NCBI RefSeq assembly: GCF_004000785.1
Contig: NZ_BILX01000005.1
Location: 1 to 64,000, forward strand
Direction: 5' to 3'
From: Paenibacillus ehimensis NBRC 15659
GTDB lineage: Bacteria; Bacillota; Bacilli; Paenibacillales; NBRC-103111
DNA: 64,000 nucleotides
Part shown: positions 9,007 through 17,270 of the stretch, in pieces
How the letters are laid out: each line of letters begins with the position of its first letter
How positions within the stretch are numbered: the stretch's first letter is position 1
Made by a program: the position numbers and the translations under genes
Notes under the pieces: model-generated
Told to the model about the DNA's origin: nothing
Seen by the model: only the letters and a program-made list of their open reading frames with translations
The model's database searches: none

Positions 9007-9888
9007 TCAGCCTTTGACCGAGCCCACCATCATACCCTTGACAAAATACTTCTGCAAAAACGGATAAATTACAATGATCGGCAGCGAGGAGATGACGACG
9101 GCAGCCATTTTGATGACATCGGGCGGCACGGTCTGCTCGCTTTGGATCATGGCGGCGATGCTCGGATCGGCCACCTGCGTGGACGCCTGAATCAGCAGCA
9201 GCTGGAGCAGCACCTGCATCGGCCGCAGCGAGTCGTCGTTAATGTACAGCACCGCGCTGAAATACGTATTCCAGTAGGCCACCGCAAAAAACAGTCCGAA
9301 AGCGGCCAGCGCCGGCAGCGACAGCGGCAGCATGACCCGGAAGAAGACGCCGATGTCCGAGCAGCCGTCGATGTTGGCGGCCTCCTCCAATTCGGCGGGC
9401 ACGTCCTGGTAGAAGTTCTTCATCAAGAACACGTACCAGGCCCCGGTCAGCACCGGCAAAATGAGCGCCCAGATCGTATCGGTAAGGCCCAGGCTGTCCA
9501 CAAGCATATAGTTCGGAATCATCCCCGGCTGAAACAGCATCGTAAGCAAAATTGCCACGAGGAAAAATTGCTTGCCCTTAAGCCGCTTGCGCGACAGCAC
9601 ATACGAGAGCGAGCTGGTTACGGCAAGACTGAGCAGGGTGCCGACGACGGCCAGCGTGGCGCTGATGCCCATCGACCGGAGGAACGTCCCCGTCGACAAG
9701 ATGTACCGGTACGAGTCGAGACTCCATTTTTCCGGAAAAAGAACGACTGACTTCGTCACGTACTCGTTCGCGTCGGTGAACGAGACGATCACCACATACA
9801 GAAACGGCAGCAGCGTCAGCAGCGAGATGACGGTCAGCAGCACGTAATTCGCCGCTTGAAAGAAACGGTAAGAGGCCGATGCTTTCAT
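9007..9888 (-). CDS. Carbohydrate ABC permease, YtcP type
   Basis: 293 residues, six predicted membrane segments, with the EAA loop ELEEAANIDGCSDIGVFF that contacts the ATPase, and the typical C terminus FLQKYFVKGMMVGSVKG of YtcP/MalG-type permeases. The start at 9888 follows the stop of the upstream permease by one base. Partner of the LplB-type permease and the binding lipoprotein on either side. Confidence 0.92.
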   Translation of the reverse strand: MKASASYRFFQAANYVLLTVISLLTLLPFLYVVIVSFTDANEYVTKSVVLFPEKWSLDSYRYILSTGTFLRSMGISATLAVVGTLLSLAVTSSLSYVLSRKRLKGKQFFLVAILLTMLFQPGMIPNYMLVDSLGLTDTIWALILPVLTGAWYVFLMKNFYQDVPAELEEAANIDGCSDIGVFFRVMLPLSLPALAAFGLFFAVAYWNTYFSAVLYINDDSLRPMQVLLQLLLIQASTQVADPSIAAMIQSEQTVPPDVIKMAAVVISSLPIIVIYPFLQKYFVKGMMVGSVKG

Positions 9889-9889
9889 G

Positions 9890-10885
9890 TCAGTATAGCC
9901 CCTCCTCTCCGAAACGCTTCGCGAGACGGTTGGCCGCAACGACGAGAATGAGGCCGACGACGGATTTGAAGACGCCGACGACGGTCGCATAGCCGAACCT
10001 GCCGTTCAGGATGCCTACGCGGTACACGTAGGTGTCGAACACGTCGGCCACGCTGGACACGGGCGCGCTCGCCATCAGGTAGATTTGCTCGAAGCCGACT
10101 TCCAGCACTTGTCCGAGCCGCAGGATGAACAGCACGATGATCGTGCTGCGGATACCCGGAAGCGTAATGTTCAGCATCTGCTTCCAGCGGTTCGCTCCGT
10201 CGATCTGAGCCGCCTCGTACAGCTCTTGGTTAATGGCCGTAAGCGCCGCGAGAAATATAATCGTCCCCCAGCCCGCTTCCTTCCAGATGCTCTGCGCGGT
10301 CAGCATAAGCCAGAAGCCGTCCGGGTTCGTCAAGAAAGCAATCGACTTGCCCCCGGATTCCGTAATCAATTGGTTGACCACGCCGGTGCCTTGGCTGAGC
10401 AGCAGGAAGCAGATGCCCACAATGACGACCCAGGACAAAAAGTGGGGCAGGTAAATGACCGTTTGCACGAACTTCTTAAAGAACAGCACGCGCACTTCGT
10501 TCAGCAGCAGCGCCAGCACAATCGGCATTGGGAAGAAAAATAAAATGTTCATGAAGCTGATCCCCATCGTGTTGCGGAACAAAATCCAGAAGTCGGGGTT
10601 CGAGAAAAATTCCTGAAAATATTTGAACCCTACCCATTCGCTCCCCCAGAAGCCGCTCCAAGGCGAGTAATCCTTGAAAGCCAGAGCCAATCCCCAGATC
10701 GGGAAATATTTAAAAACGAGAAAAAACAGCAATCCCGGCGCCGCGAGCAAGTATAAGCCTTTGTCTCTCCGCAAAGCAACCGCCCATTCCTTGATGAAGC
10801 CGTTTGTCTTCGGCCCGGCTCCGCTCTTCCGCAAGCCGGCCGGAGCGTTCGTACCGCGAACCGCTTCCGTTTCGGATGAACTCAT
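9890..10885 (-). CDS. Carbohydrate ABC permease, LplB type
   Basis: 331 residues: a variable cytoplasmic N terminus of about 45 residues and six membrane segments, with the EAA loop LYEAAQIDGANRWKQM and the closing FNRxG..N..AKRFGEEGLY pattern of LplB proteins. The start at 10885 is preceded by GGAGGTG; longer versions of the frame are not supported. First gene of the fucosidase operon. I saw no convincing promoter just upstream. Confidence 0.92.
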   Translation of the reverse strand: MSSSETEAVRGTNAPAGLRKSGAGPKTNGFIKEWAVALRRDKGLYLLAAPGLLFFLVFKYFPIWGLALAFKDYSPWSGFWGSEWVGFKYFQEFFSNPDFWILFRNTMGISFMNILFFFPMPIVLALLLNEVRVLFFKKFVQTVIYLPHFLSWVVIVGICFLLLSQGTGVVNQLITESGGKSIAFLTNPDGFWLMLTAQSIWKEAGWGTIIFLAALTAINQELYEAAQIDGANRWKQMLNITLPGIRSTIIVLFILRLGQVLEVGFEQIYLMASAPVSSVADVFDTYVYRVGILNGRFGYATVVGVFKSVVGLILVVAANRLAKRFGEEGLY

Positions 10886-11216
10886 GCTTCCACCTCCTGC
10901 GTAGTCAGATCCATCCGTCTTTCGATCGAATATGTCTGCATCGTACAGCGAAGCGGAAACGGCGGCAAGGCGCAATTCTTGGGGCGGTTTCCGGTCAAAA
11001 AAGGAGCATCGCCCCTCGCGACAGATGCTGAAAAGACGCGCCGGTGCACGATTTACCCGCGTCATGCCCACTTCTTAACTTCGCCGGCATATAAAAAATG
11101 AGCATGACCGCAGCCCGCGTTTCCTCCCTTATGGTTGAGTTTTCCAGCCGGAAGGGCTATAATCAGTACTGCTTTCATCTATGATTCTACTACATACATC
11201 TAGGAGGCAATATCGC
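10886..11216. other. Intergenic region between divergent genes
   Basis: About 330 bases between the divergent LplB and TraB genes. The right third holds the plus-strand promoter listed separately. I found no convincing minus-strand promoter, small gene or strong hairpin in the rest. Confidence 0.5.
11135..11163 (+). promoter_or_regulatory. Sigma-A promoter for the TraB/GumN gene
   Basis: TTGAGT and TATAAT are separated by exactly 17 bases, and the gene start lies 54 bases beyond the -10 box with a TAGGAGG ribosome site in between. Confidence 0.8.
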
Positions 11217-12620
11217 ATGAAATCCGGAATATGGAACAAGTGGAAACGCGGTTTGGCCGGGGGCTTGCTCGCCGTCACCACGATGCTCGGAACCGTCGTA
11301 CCCGCACTGGCGAACGAAGCGCCGGGAGCTGCGCCGCAGATCAGTCCATGGTCGATCGGCGTACTGAACGAAGGGGAAAAATACGGCATTTTCCCGCAGT
11401 CCTGGTACTATGACGGAACCTTTCAAAAGCCGATTGCCTATGATAGACTTCAATCGTTAGTCCAAGCGGCCGGAGTGAAGCTGGATGCGCTGGGATTAAG
11501 CAAAAAGGGCGAGTTCACGCTGCCATCGGGAACCGCAACGATCACTAGAGACACCGTTCTGCAAGCTTTGTTCGGTTTGTTAAAGCAGTACGAGCTGCCG
11601 GCAGACTTCGGGATGGATAAGGATGCTTCGGCGATTGCGTATTTGCAGAAAAAAGGCATCGTGCAAGGGACGGACAGCGGTCTGGACCTGGATCAACCGT
11701 GCACCGTCGAGCAGGCGGCCGTGCTGGCCAGCCGGGTCATCGAATATGCCTACGAAACTGCCGACGGCGGGGCAAAAGGGCTTTTCTGGAAAGTGACCAA
11801 AGGGAACAATACGATGTATTTGCTCGGATCGATTCACCTGGGCATTCCAGAGATGTATCCGCTGCGGAAGGAAGTCAAGGATGCGTTCCAATCGTCCGAC
11901 GCGCTGCTGGTCGAAGTGAATCTCATGCCGGACGACACGGCAGGGTTGGAGTATTTCGCCAGTCTGACGAGCTATAACGACGGCACGACGTTGAAGGATC
12001 ACGTATCCAAAGAAACCTATGAAAAGCTGGAGCGCGTAATCGATAAATTGGGACTGCCCAAGCAAGCCTTCGATCAGCTTAAGCCTTGGGTGATCAACTC
12101 CAACCTGTCCCTTACGGCGCTTATGAAATCTCCTGAGGAGTTGGCGCAGGCGACCGCTTTGGGGGTTGATATGCACTTCCTGTCGAGTGCTAAGCTGGCT
12201 GGAAAACCGGTTCAGGAGCTGGAGGGGTTCAAGCTGCAAGGCGATGTTCTGAGCAGCGCGTCTCCGCAGGAGCAAGAGAAAGAATTGAACGCGGTGCTGG
12301 ACCAGCTGTTAACGCCTGACGCCAATGCTCCGGATATGGCTGCACAGTTCAAGCAATGGCAGCAGCTGTGGGCCAAGGGGGACTTGGACGGCTTTAGCCA
12401 AGCCTTCTCCGCTTCTTCGCAGCAGTTTAACCAAAGCGGGCTGGCTCAAAGACTGCTCGGCGAACGGGACAAGAACATGACGAAAAAACTGGCGGAATTG
12501 TTGGAGAAAGACGGTAAATCCACTTATTTTGTCGTCATCGGTGCGGCGCACTATGCGGTGAAGGATATGGTTCTCGACCAATTGAAGCAAAAAGGCTACG
12601 ACGTGCAATTTATTCAATAA
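11217..12620 (+). CDS. Secreted TraB/GumN family protein with SLH-like N-terminal region
   Basis: 467 residues. Signal peptide ends near VPALA (about residue 32). Residues about 40-185 look like degenerate S-layer homology or stalk repeats (ISPWSIGVLNEGEKYGIFP, AIAYLQKKGIVQGTD). The rest is the TraB/GumN domain: LYLLGSIHLGIPEMYPL-type opening near 205 and the closing GAAHYAVKDMVLDQLKQKGY. TraB/GumN proteins share a fold with Tiki metalloproteases, so a metal-dependent protease role is possible but unproved. Start ATG at 11217 is fixed by TAGGAGG. Single-gene unit with its own promoter and terminator. Confidence 0.85.
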   Translation: MKSGIWNKWKRGLAGGLLAVTTMLGTVVPALANEAPGAAPQISPWSIGVLNEGEKYGIFPQSWYYDGTFQKPIAYDRLQSLVQAAGVKLDALGLSKKGEFTLPSGTATITRDTVLQALFGLLKQYELPADFGMDKDASAIAYLQKKGIVQGTDSGLDLDQPCTVEQAAVLASRVIEYAYETADGGAKGLFWKVTKGNNTMYLLGSIHLGIPEMYPLRKEVKDAFQSSDALLVEVNLMPDDTAGLEYFASLTSYNDGTTLKDHVSKETYEKLERVIDKLGLPKQAFDQLKPWVINSNLSLTALMKSPEELAQATALGVDMHFLSSAKLAGKPVQELEGFKLQGDVLSSASPQEQEKELNAVLDQLLTPDANAPDMAAQFKQWQQLWAKGDLDGFSQAFSASSQQFNQSGLAQRLLGERDKNMTKKLAELLEKDGKSTYFVVIGAAHYAVKDMVLDQLKQKGYDVQFIQ

Positions 12621-12637
12621 CACTAGGCGATAAAAGT

Positions 12638-12681
12638 GCCGCCCCGTATCGAAACCGATTCGATATGGGGCGGTTTCTTGC
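12638..12681. terminator. Rho-independent terminator
   Basis: CCGCCCCGTATCGAA / TTCGATATGGGGCGG is a 15-bp near-perfect stem with a five-base loop, followed by TTTCTTG. It ends the TraB gene and may serve the convergent glyoxalase-fold gene too. Confidence 0.85.
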
Positions 12682-12687
12682 TATTTG

Positions 12688-13056
12688 TCATTCAGATTCG
12701 CGAAAGAAAGACGTGACTTCAAAGAGCACGCCGCCAAGGGCAGTAAAGTACAAGGTGTAGCCGCCTCTCATTTTTCTGGGACCATGATCCGAAGGAATAT
12801 TGGCGGCAGCGAGCTTGGCGTGGAACGCATCTACCTCGGCCATCGTTTCAACATAAAATCCGATGTGGAAATCCTTCGGGTAAGCTACGGTTTCTTCTCC
12901 AAAACGGCTCAAAACGAGGGTAAAGCCCTCTCCATCGCTCATCACGGCGAGGGTGTCGCCTTTCTGACCGAGCAGTTGAAAGCCGAATAAGCTCTGGAAA
13001 AAATCCGTTGCTTCGGACAGATCGTTGACACAAAGATTCAAGTGGTTCAGTTTCAT
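12688..13056 (-). CDS. VOC (glyoxalase/bleomycin-resistance fold) protein
   Basis: 122 residues with the paired beta-alpha-beta units of the vicinal oxygen chelate fold: MKLNHLNLCVNDLSEATDFF at the N terminus (candidate metal His at residue 5) and FHIGFYVETMAEVDAFHAKL at the start of the second half, closing with GGVLFEVTSFF and a Glu ligand candidate. Members include lyases, dioxygenases and antibiotic-binding proteins; substrate unknown. It is divergent from a TetR-family gene, and the shared 160-base gap carries palindromes, so it is a plausible target of that regulator. Confidence 0.85.
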   Translation of the reverse strand: MKLNHLNLCVNDLSEATDFFQSLFGFQLLGQKGDTLAVMSDGEGFTLVLSRFGEETVAYPKDFHIGFYVETMAEVDAFHAKLAAANIPSDHGPRKMRGGYTLYFTALGGVLFEVTSFFRESE

Positions 13057-13138
13057 AAAGTTGCCTCCTTTATAACTTTGACTCTACCGCAGGGCAGAAT
13101 ATGTACCTTATTGCGGTGCTCAACAGGATCATTTTTGA

Positions 13139-13163
13139 ATCTAATTATATTAGATTAATCTAA
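13139..13163. promoter_or_regulatory. Overlapping palindromes, probable TetR-type operator
   Basis: Two overlapping inverted repeats lie between the divergent genes: ATCTAAT-TAT-ATTAGAT at 13139-13155 and the perfect TTAGATTAATCTAA at 13150-13163. They share the TTAGAT half site. Size and place fit a TetR-family operator controlling both genes. A TATACT box for the tetR-like gene lies at 13188-13193. Confidence 0.6.
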
Positions 13164-13217
13164 TAGTGTTAGAATAATCGAATATGGTATACTTGTCAAC
13201 GGAAAGGGTGAATTCTC

Positions 13218-13934
13218 ATGGCTAGGAAAAGGATCTCTCCCCCAGTCTCGATCCCAGGTTGGCCGGAGGCTGAAGCTGCGCATATTCCGCTCGACCGGAC
13301 TCGTATCCTTCAAACCGCGCTCCAAGTGCTGGATGAGATCGGCCTGAAGGAACTCAGCATGCGCAAAATCGCAGACAAGCTGCAGGTCAAAACCGCCTCC
13401 TTATATTATCATTTCAAAGATAAGGAACAGTTGATGCAATTGCTTTCGGATAAAATCAGCGGGGAAATGGTTTGGCCGGAGGCGTCGCTTCCATGGAAAG
13501 AGCAGGTGTTGCAATGGGGAATTCAGTTCAGGAAAGTCCTTCTTCAGCACCGGGATGCGGTGGAGCTGTTCCAGCTTACCATCGGGGTAGGCTATCAGCG
13601 TCTAACGCAAATCGAAAAGCTCTATCAGCTCTTCGTCTCGGCCGGCTTCGCCGACCCTCAAATCCCGTGGATCGCGTCCATGCTGAAAAACTATGTGCTG
13701 GGCTTCGTCGCCGAAGAAACCCGGCTTCACGCTTTTGCCGGGGATGAAGATCATGCTTCGTTTGAAGCACTGGGCGAGCAATATAACCGTTTTTTTCGCC
13801 AATTGCCGGAGGAGCAATTTCCCAACACGATCCGCCTGGCCCCCCATATTACGAATACGGATTGGGAGAAGGAGTTTTCTTTTGGCTTAAGCGTGTTGAT
13901 CGAAGGCTTTTCAACCAAACTGCCGCAGGAGTAA
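13218..13934 (+). CDS. TetR/AcrR family repressor
   Basis: 238 residues. The N-terminal HTH (about 25-75) includes LSMRKIADKLQVKTASLYYHFKDKEQLMQLL, a canonical TetR recognition region, and the C-terminal part resembles the TetR_C ligand domain of tetracycline-repressor-like proteins. It should repress its own gene and the divergent VOC gene through the AT-rich palindromes in the gap. No efflux gene is adjacent. GGAAAGGG is the ribosome site. Confidence 0.88.
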   Translation: MARKRISPPVSIPGWPEAEAAHIPLDRTRILQTALQVLDEIGLKELSMRKIADKLQVKTASLYYHFKDKEQLMQLLSDKISGEMVWPEASLPWKEQVLQWGIQFRKVLLQHRDAVELFQLTIGVGYQRLTQIEKLYQLFVSAGFADPQIPWIASMLKNYVLGFVAEETRLHAFAGDEDHASFEALGEQYNRFFRQLPEEQFPNTIRLAPHITNTDWEKEFSFGLSVLIEGFSTKLPQE

Positions 13935-13949
13935 GGCTTGGCGGTTCGA

Positions 13950-13983
13950 CAAAATAAAACAGGTCCGGCCTTACGCCGAACCC
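13950..13983 (-). terminator. Rho-independent terminator of the AraC sensor gene
   Basis: On the minus strand GGTTCGGC-gtaag-GCCGGACC is followed by TGTTTTATTTTG. The upstream arm overlaps the last codons of the AraC sensor gene. Confidence 0.7.
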
Positions 13984-16289
13984 GTCTCACGGAATTGACC
14001 GGGCGTTTGCCCGGTTTGTTTTTTGAATACGCGGATGAAATTTTTCGGCTGGTAGCCGACGCTCTCCGCCACTTCGGCGACGGACAGGCCGGTCGTCTTC
14101 AGCAGCGTCTTGGCGCGGTCGATGCGGTAGGCCGTCAAATATTCGATGAACGACACTCCTATGATGCGCTTGAACAGCTTGCTGAAATAAGGCGGGCTGA
14201 GTCCGCAGCGCTCGGCGACCTGATCCAGAGACAGATCGATATGATGATTCGCCTCGATATAAGCGACGGCGGTCTCGAAGGTCCGCTCGTATTCCTGATG
14301 ATGCCTCTGCTGCACCTTGCGGGCAATCGGCCGGATCAGCCGCTCCCGGAACCAGTCGTTCAGCTCTTGGATCGAATGCACGTTCTTGATCTGCACATAC
14401 AGGTCGGTTTCGTCGCCGGTCCCGTCGCCTTCCTTAAGCGACAGATTGAGCAGGAAGACGACCCGCAGCGCAGCGGTGAGGAGCTGGTAATAGGCCGTCC
14501 GAATCCGCTCCGTCTCCCGCAGCGTCTCCTGCGCATAGGCGGCGAACTGCTCAAGCTGCAGCTCCGCTTCCACGGCATCGCCGTTGCGCAGCGCCTGCTC
14601 CAGCCCCGCTTCGATCTCGAACGGGTACGGGTAGGACTTGGCTTCGCCGGCGTCTCCGGCCCCGCTGCGGATCACTTGACCCGTCCCCGCCCAGAAGCGG
14701 GAGCGGATCGCCATCGCCGCCTGGGCGAACAGTCTCGGCATGCCGCCCGGCGCCCCCGGGCCGTCCCCAAGCCCTGCGGTGACCGGCAGCTTCAAGTAGT
14801 CGGCCAGCATAGCGCGCAATCCCGCAGCCAATTCCTGCACCTGCGCGAACCATGCCGCAGGGTCGTCCGTGTCTTCCCAGAGCCAAACGGCAATCTGATC
14901 GTTCAGCAGGTTCACGACCATGCCGCTTGCGCCCTGCTGCGCGAGTACGTCCTGCGCGATATTTTTCATCGTAAAAACGATCAATTCCTTGTCGCTTTCC
15001 CGGAACCGGCTGCTGCCGTCCGGCGATTGATCGTAAGCGAGCGCGAACACGGCATGCGTGTGCCGATAAGGCACGGCGTAGCGTTCGAACAGAACCGGAA
15101 GCTGCTCCGACGTATAATGCGCATAGTGCCCCTGCAGCCACTGCAGCGCGAACGCCTCGCGAATCGCCGGCAGCTGCCGGTTGAGCTGCGTCTGGAGGCG
15201 GTTTGTCGCCTGATACAGCTCCGCCCACCGGCTCTGCACGTAACCGATCTCGTCGGCCAGCAGCTCCTCGTCCCGGTTCCCGCGCACCAGCGAGACCAGA
15301 TGCTCGATCGGCCGGTACAGCCGCTTCGTGCTCCAAGCCGTGGCCGCTGCGCCGAGCAGCAGGAACACCAGCACGATCGCAACGGTGATGACTGCGATGC
15401 CGCGGGATTTGGCGTTCAGCTCCTGCAAAGGCACCATGTCGAGGTACGTCCAGCCGTTGAAGGAAGAATGGAGGGCGGTCACCAAATAATCGCGTCCCTC
15501 CCATGCGAAGGAGAAGGCGCGTCCGGGATGCTCTCCCACCTGCTCATACAACCCCTGAGGAGCAGACTGTCCGGCGGACGAGACGACCTCCCGGCCCTCC
15601 TCGTCCAAGATGAACGAAAGCTCGCCCGGGTAAGCGGAAAATCGCGTCATATTTTCCTGAAGGAACGACGGATTGAGCTGCAGAAGCAGCAGGCCGATCG
15701 GCTCCGAGGCTTGAAACGGCACCTGACACACGAGCGTCACGCCCGCCTGCCCGCCGGGGGTGTCCTCCATAAACCGGAACGTATCGTGGCTCCAGTACAT
15801 CGCTTCGCGGGAAGCAAGCAGGCCCTGCAGCTGCCGGCGGTCCTCCTCGCCGGCTACCTTACGTCCGCCTTGATCCGGCGATACCAGATAATCGTCCTCG
15901 GCGATATACATGACAATGCGGCTAATCTCGGCGTTGCTATTTTGAAGGGATGACAGGTTTTGGAACAAATTGGAGTAGAATCCGGCGTAGTTCGTCCATT
16001 TCTGCTCCGTCAGGTTGCCGTTGAAAAACGAACCGAGCAGCATTTGGAGCGCATTACTGCGGACCCGCTGCAGCGCCGTATCGATGGAATACGAAGCGTG
16101 CTTCAAGACACGGGCGTTGGCTTGGTCCACTTCCTCCCGGATCGCGGAAGACGAAAACCAATAGCTGGAGAACCCGACAAAGATGACGGGGAAGATGGAG
16201 GCAAAAAGCGATACGGCGAGCATGCGCCGCAGCATCGACTTGCGAAACGAAGCAAACGGGTTCCGTATGCGGAAATAGGTGCGTTTCAT
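13971..16289 (-). CDS. AraC-family regulator with membrane sensor domain
   Basis: 772 residues: membrane segment at about 25-48, an extracellular Cache-like sensor region to about 295, a second membrane segment at about 298-320, a long linker and a C-terminal AraC/XylS double HTH (about 670-768) with LSLDQVAERCGLSPPYFSKLFKRIIG and VAEVAESVGYQPKNFIRVFKKQTG. This one-piece sensor-regulator type is common in Paenibacillus and controls adjacent polysaccharide genes. GAGGGGGAG precedes the ATG. It follows the PL8 lyase gene on the same strand by 136 bases, so a polysaccharide breakdown product is the probable signal (inference). Confidence 0.88.
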   Translation of the reverse strand: MKRTYFRIRNPFASFRKSMLRRMLAVSLFASIFPVIFVGFSSYWFSSSAIREEVDQANARVLKHASYSIDTALQRVRSNALQMLLGSFFNGNLTEQKWTNYAGFYSNLFQNLSSLQNSNAEISRIVMYIAEDDYLVSPDQGGRKVAGEEDRRQLQGLLASREAMYWSHDTFRFMEDTPGGQAGVTLVCQVPFQASEPIGLLLLQLNPSFLQENMTRFSAYPGELSFILDEEGREVVSSAGQSAPQGLYEQVGEHPGRAFSFAWEGRDYLVTALHSSFNGWTYLDMVPLQELNAKSRGIAVITVAIVLVFLLLGAAATAWSTKRLYRPIEHLVSLVRGNRDEELLADEIGYVQSRWAELYQATNRLQTQLNRQLPAIREAFALQWLQGHYAHYTSEQLPVLFERYAVPYRHTHAVFALAYDQSPDGSSRFRESDKELIVFTMKNIAQDVLAQQGASGMVVNLLNDQIAVWLWEDTDDPAAWFAQVQELAAGLRAMLADYLKLPVTAGLGDGPGAPGGMPRLFAQAAMAIRSRFWAGTGQVIRSGAGDAGEAKSYPYPFEIEAGLEQALRNGDAVEAELQLEQFAAYAQETLRETERIRTAYYQLLTAALRVVFLLNLSLKEGDGTGDETDLYVQIKNVHSIQELNDWFRERLIRPIARKVQQRHHQEYERTFETAVAYIEANHHIDLSLDQVAERCGLSPPYFSKLFKRIIGVSFIEYLTAYRIDRAKTLLKTTGLSVAEVAESVGYQPKNFIRVFKKQTGQTPGQFRETGSA

Positions 16290-16354
16290 GGTGTGTGACT
16301 CCCCCTCGCTTTCTCCACTTTAGTCTAATGCGTCATCCGGCCGTTTGGCAAGAC

Positions 16355-16391
16355 CGCAGGCGCACCGGTCAAAAAGCACGGCGCGCCTGCG
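16355..16391. repeat. GC-rich hairpin between lyase and AraC sensor genes
   Basis: CGCAGGCGCACCG / CGGCGCGCCTGCG form a 13-bp stem with one mismatch and an 11-base loop. There is no T-tract on the minus strand, so it may be a weak terminator or an RNA-processing hairpin between the two genes. Confidence 0.55.
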
Positions 16392-16424
16392 TAGATGGCT
16401 TTCTATGGTCCTGTCAGGCAAGCG

Positions 16425-17270
16425 CTACTCCCCCCGCGCGTCGGCCGCCGTGATCATGTGCAGCAGCACTTGAGCGACTTCGGCGCGTGCCGCGTGGACT
16501 TGCGGTGCAAGCCGGTCTTCCGCCTGCCCCTGCAGGAAGCCGAGCTTAACCGCCTGCCGGACCGCGTCCTCCGCCCAAGCGGAGATTTGTCCGGCGTCGC
16601 GGTAGGCCGCAAGCTGCTGCGCATCCGGCTCCGCGGCCTTGCCGCCCTGGAAAGCGTAAGCCCGCATCAGCATGACGGCCATTTGCTCCCGGGTGACCGG
16701 TTCGCCCGGAGCAAACGACGTGCCCGTCACCCCGTCGACTACCCCCGCTTCATGGACAGCCGCAATCGCGTCCGCATACCACGCCTTCGGCTCCACGTCG
16801 CGGAAAGGCGTCCCCGACGGGCTTGCTTTCAGTCCAAGCGCGCGAACGAGCATGGCGGCAAATTCCGCGCGCGTCGTAGCGCCTTGGGGGTTGAATTCGT
16901 GTTCCGTCACTCCGCTGACGATATGCTTGGACGCCATGACCTTCAACGTGCGATGCGCCCAATGATCCTCCGGCACATCCGCGAACGATTTGTCGTAATC
17001 TAACACGGCGAACGTGCAGCAGGCCGTAACGGCTGCCGACACCGTCCCCGCCGCTTTATCGACCTTCGCCCCGACAAAATCCCATGTCTTCGACGTCTCG
17101 TTATAGGCGTAAATGCCCAGCCTGTCCGGATCGGACGCCCGGGCGGCATCGTAAGGCAGCTTCAGCACGACCGGCGCGGAGAACTTCTCCAGACGGGAAA
17201 CCGGCTTGGTTTGCACAACCGCGCTGATTTGCAGCTCATACACCGTGCCCGCCAAGCGCAGCTCCGACAA
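16425..17270 (-). CDS. SLH-domain tail of the PL8 lyase, separated by a frameshift
   Basis: This 281-codon frame continues the lyase in another phase. It has the end of a beta domain (about 1-85) and three S-layer homology motifs: FADVPEDHWAHRTLKV, FRDVEPKAWYADAIAA and YRDAGQISAWAEDAVR, the first two with TRAE/TREQ motifs that bind pyruvylated cell-wall polymer. Reading the end of the main frame and this frame together, one extra base at the GGG of 17272-17274 (plus strand) would join them in phase. No ribosome site or good start precedes it, so it is not a separate gene. If the shift is real, the lyase loses its wall anchor. Confidence 0.8.
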   Translation of the reverse strand: MSELRLAGTVYELQISAVVQTKPVSRLEKFSAPVVLKLPYDAARASDPDRLGIYAYNETSKTWDFVGAKVDKAAGTVSAAVTACCTFAVLDYDKSFADVPEDHWAHRTLKVMASKHIVSGVTEHEFNPQGATTRAEFAAMLVRALGLKASPSGTPFRDVEPKAWYADAIAAVHEAGVVDGVTGTSFAPGEPVTREQMAVMLMRAYAFQGGKAAEPDAQQLAAYRDAGQISAWAEDAVRQAVKLGFLQGQAEDRLAPQVHAARAEVAQVLLHMITAADARGE

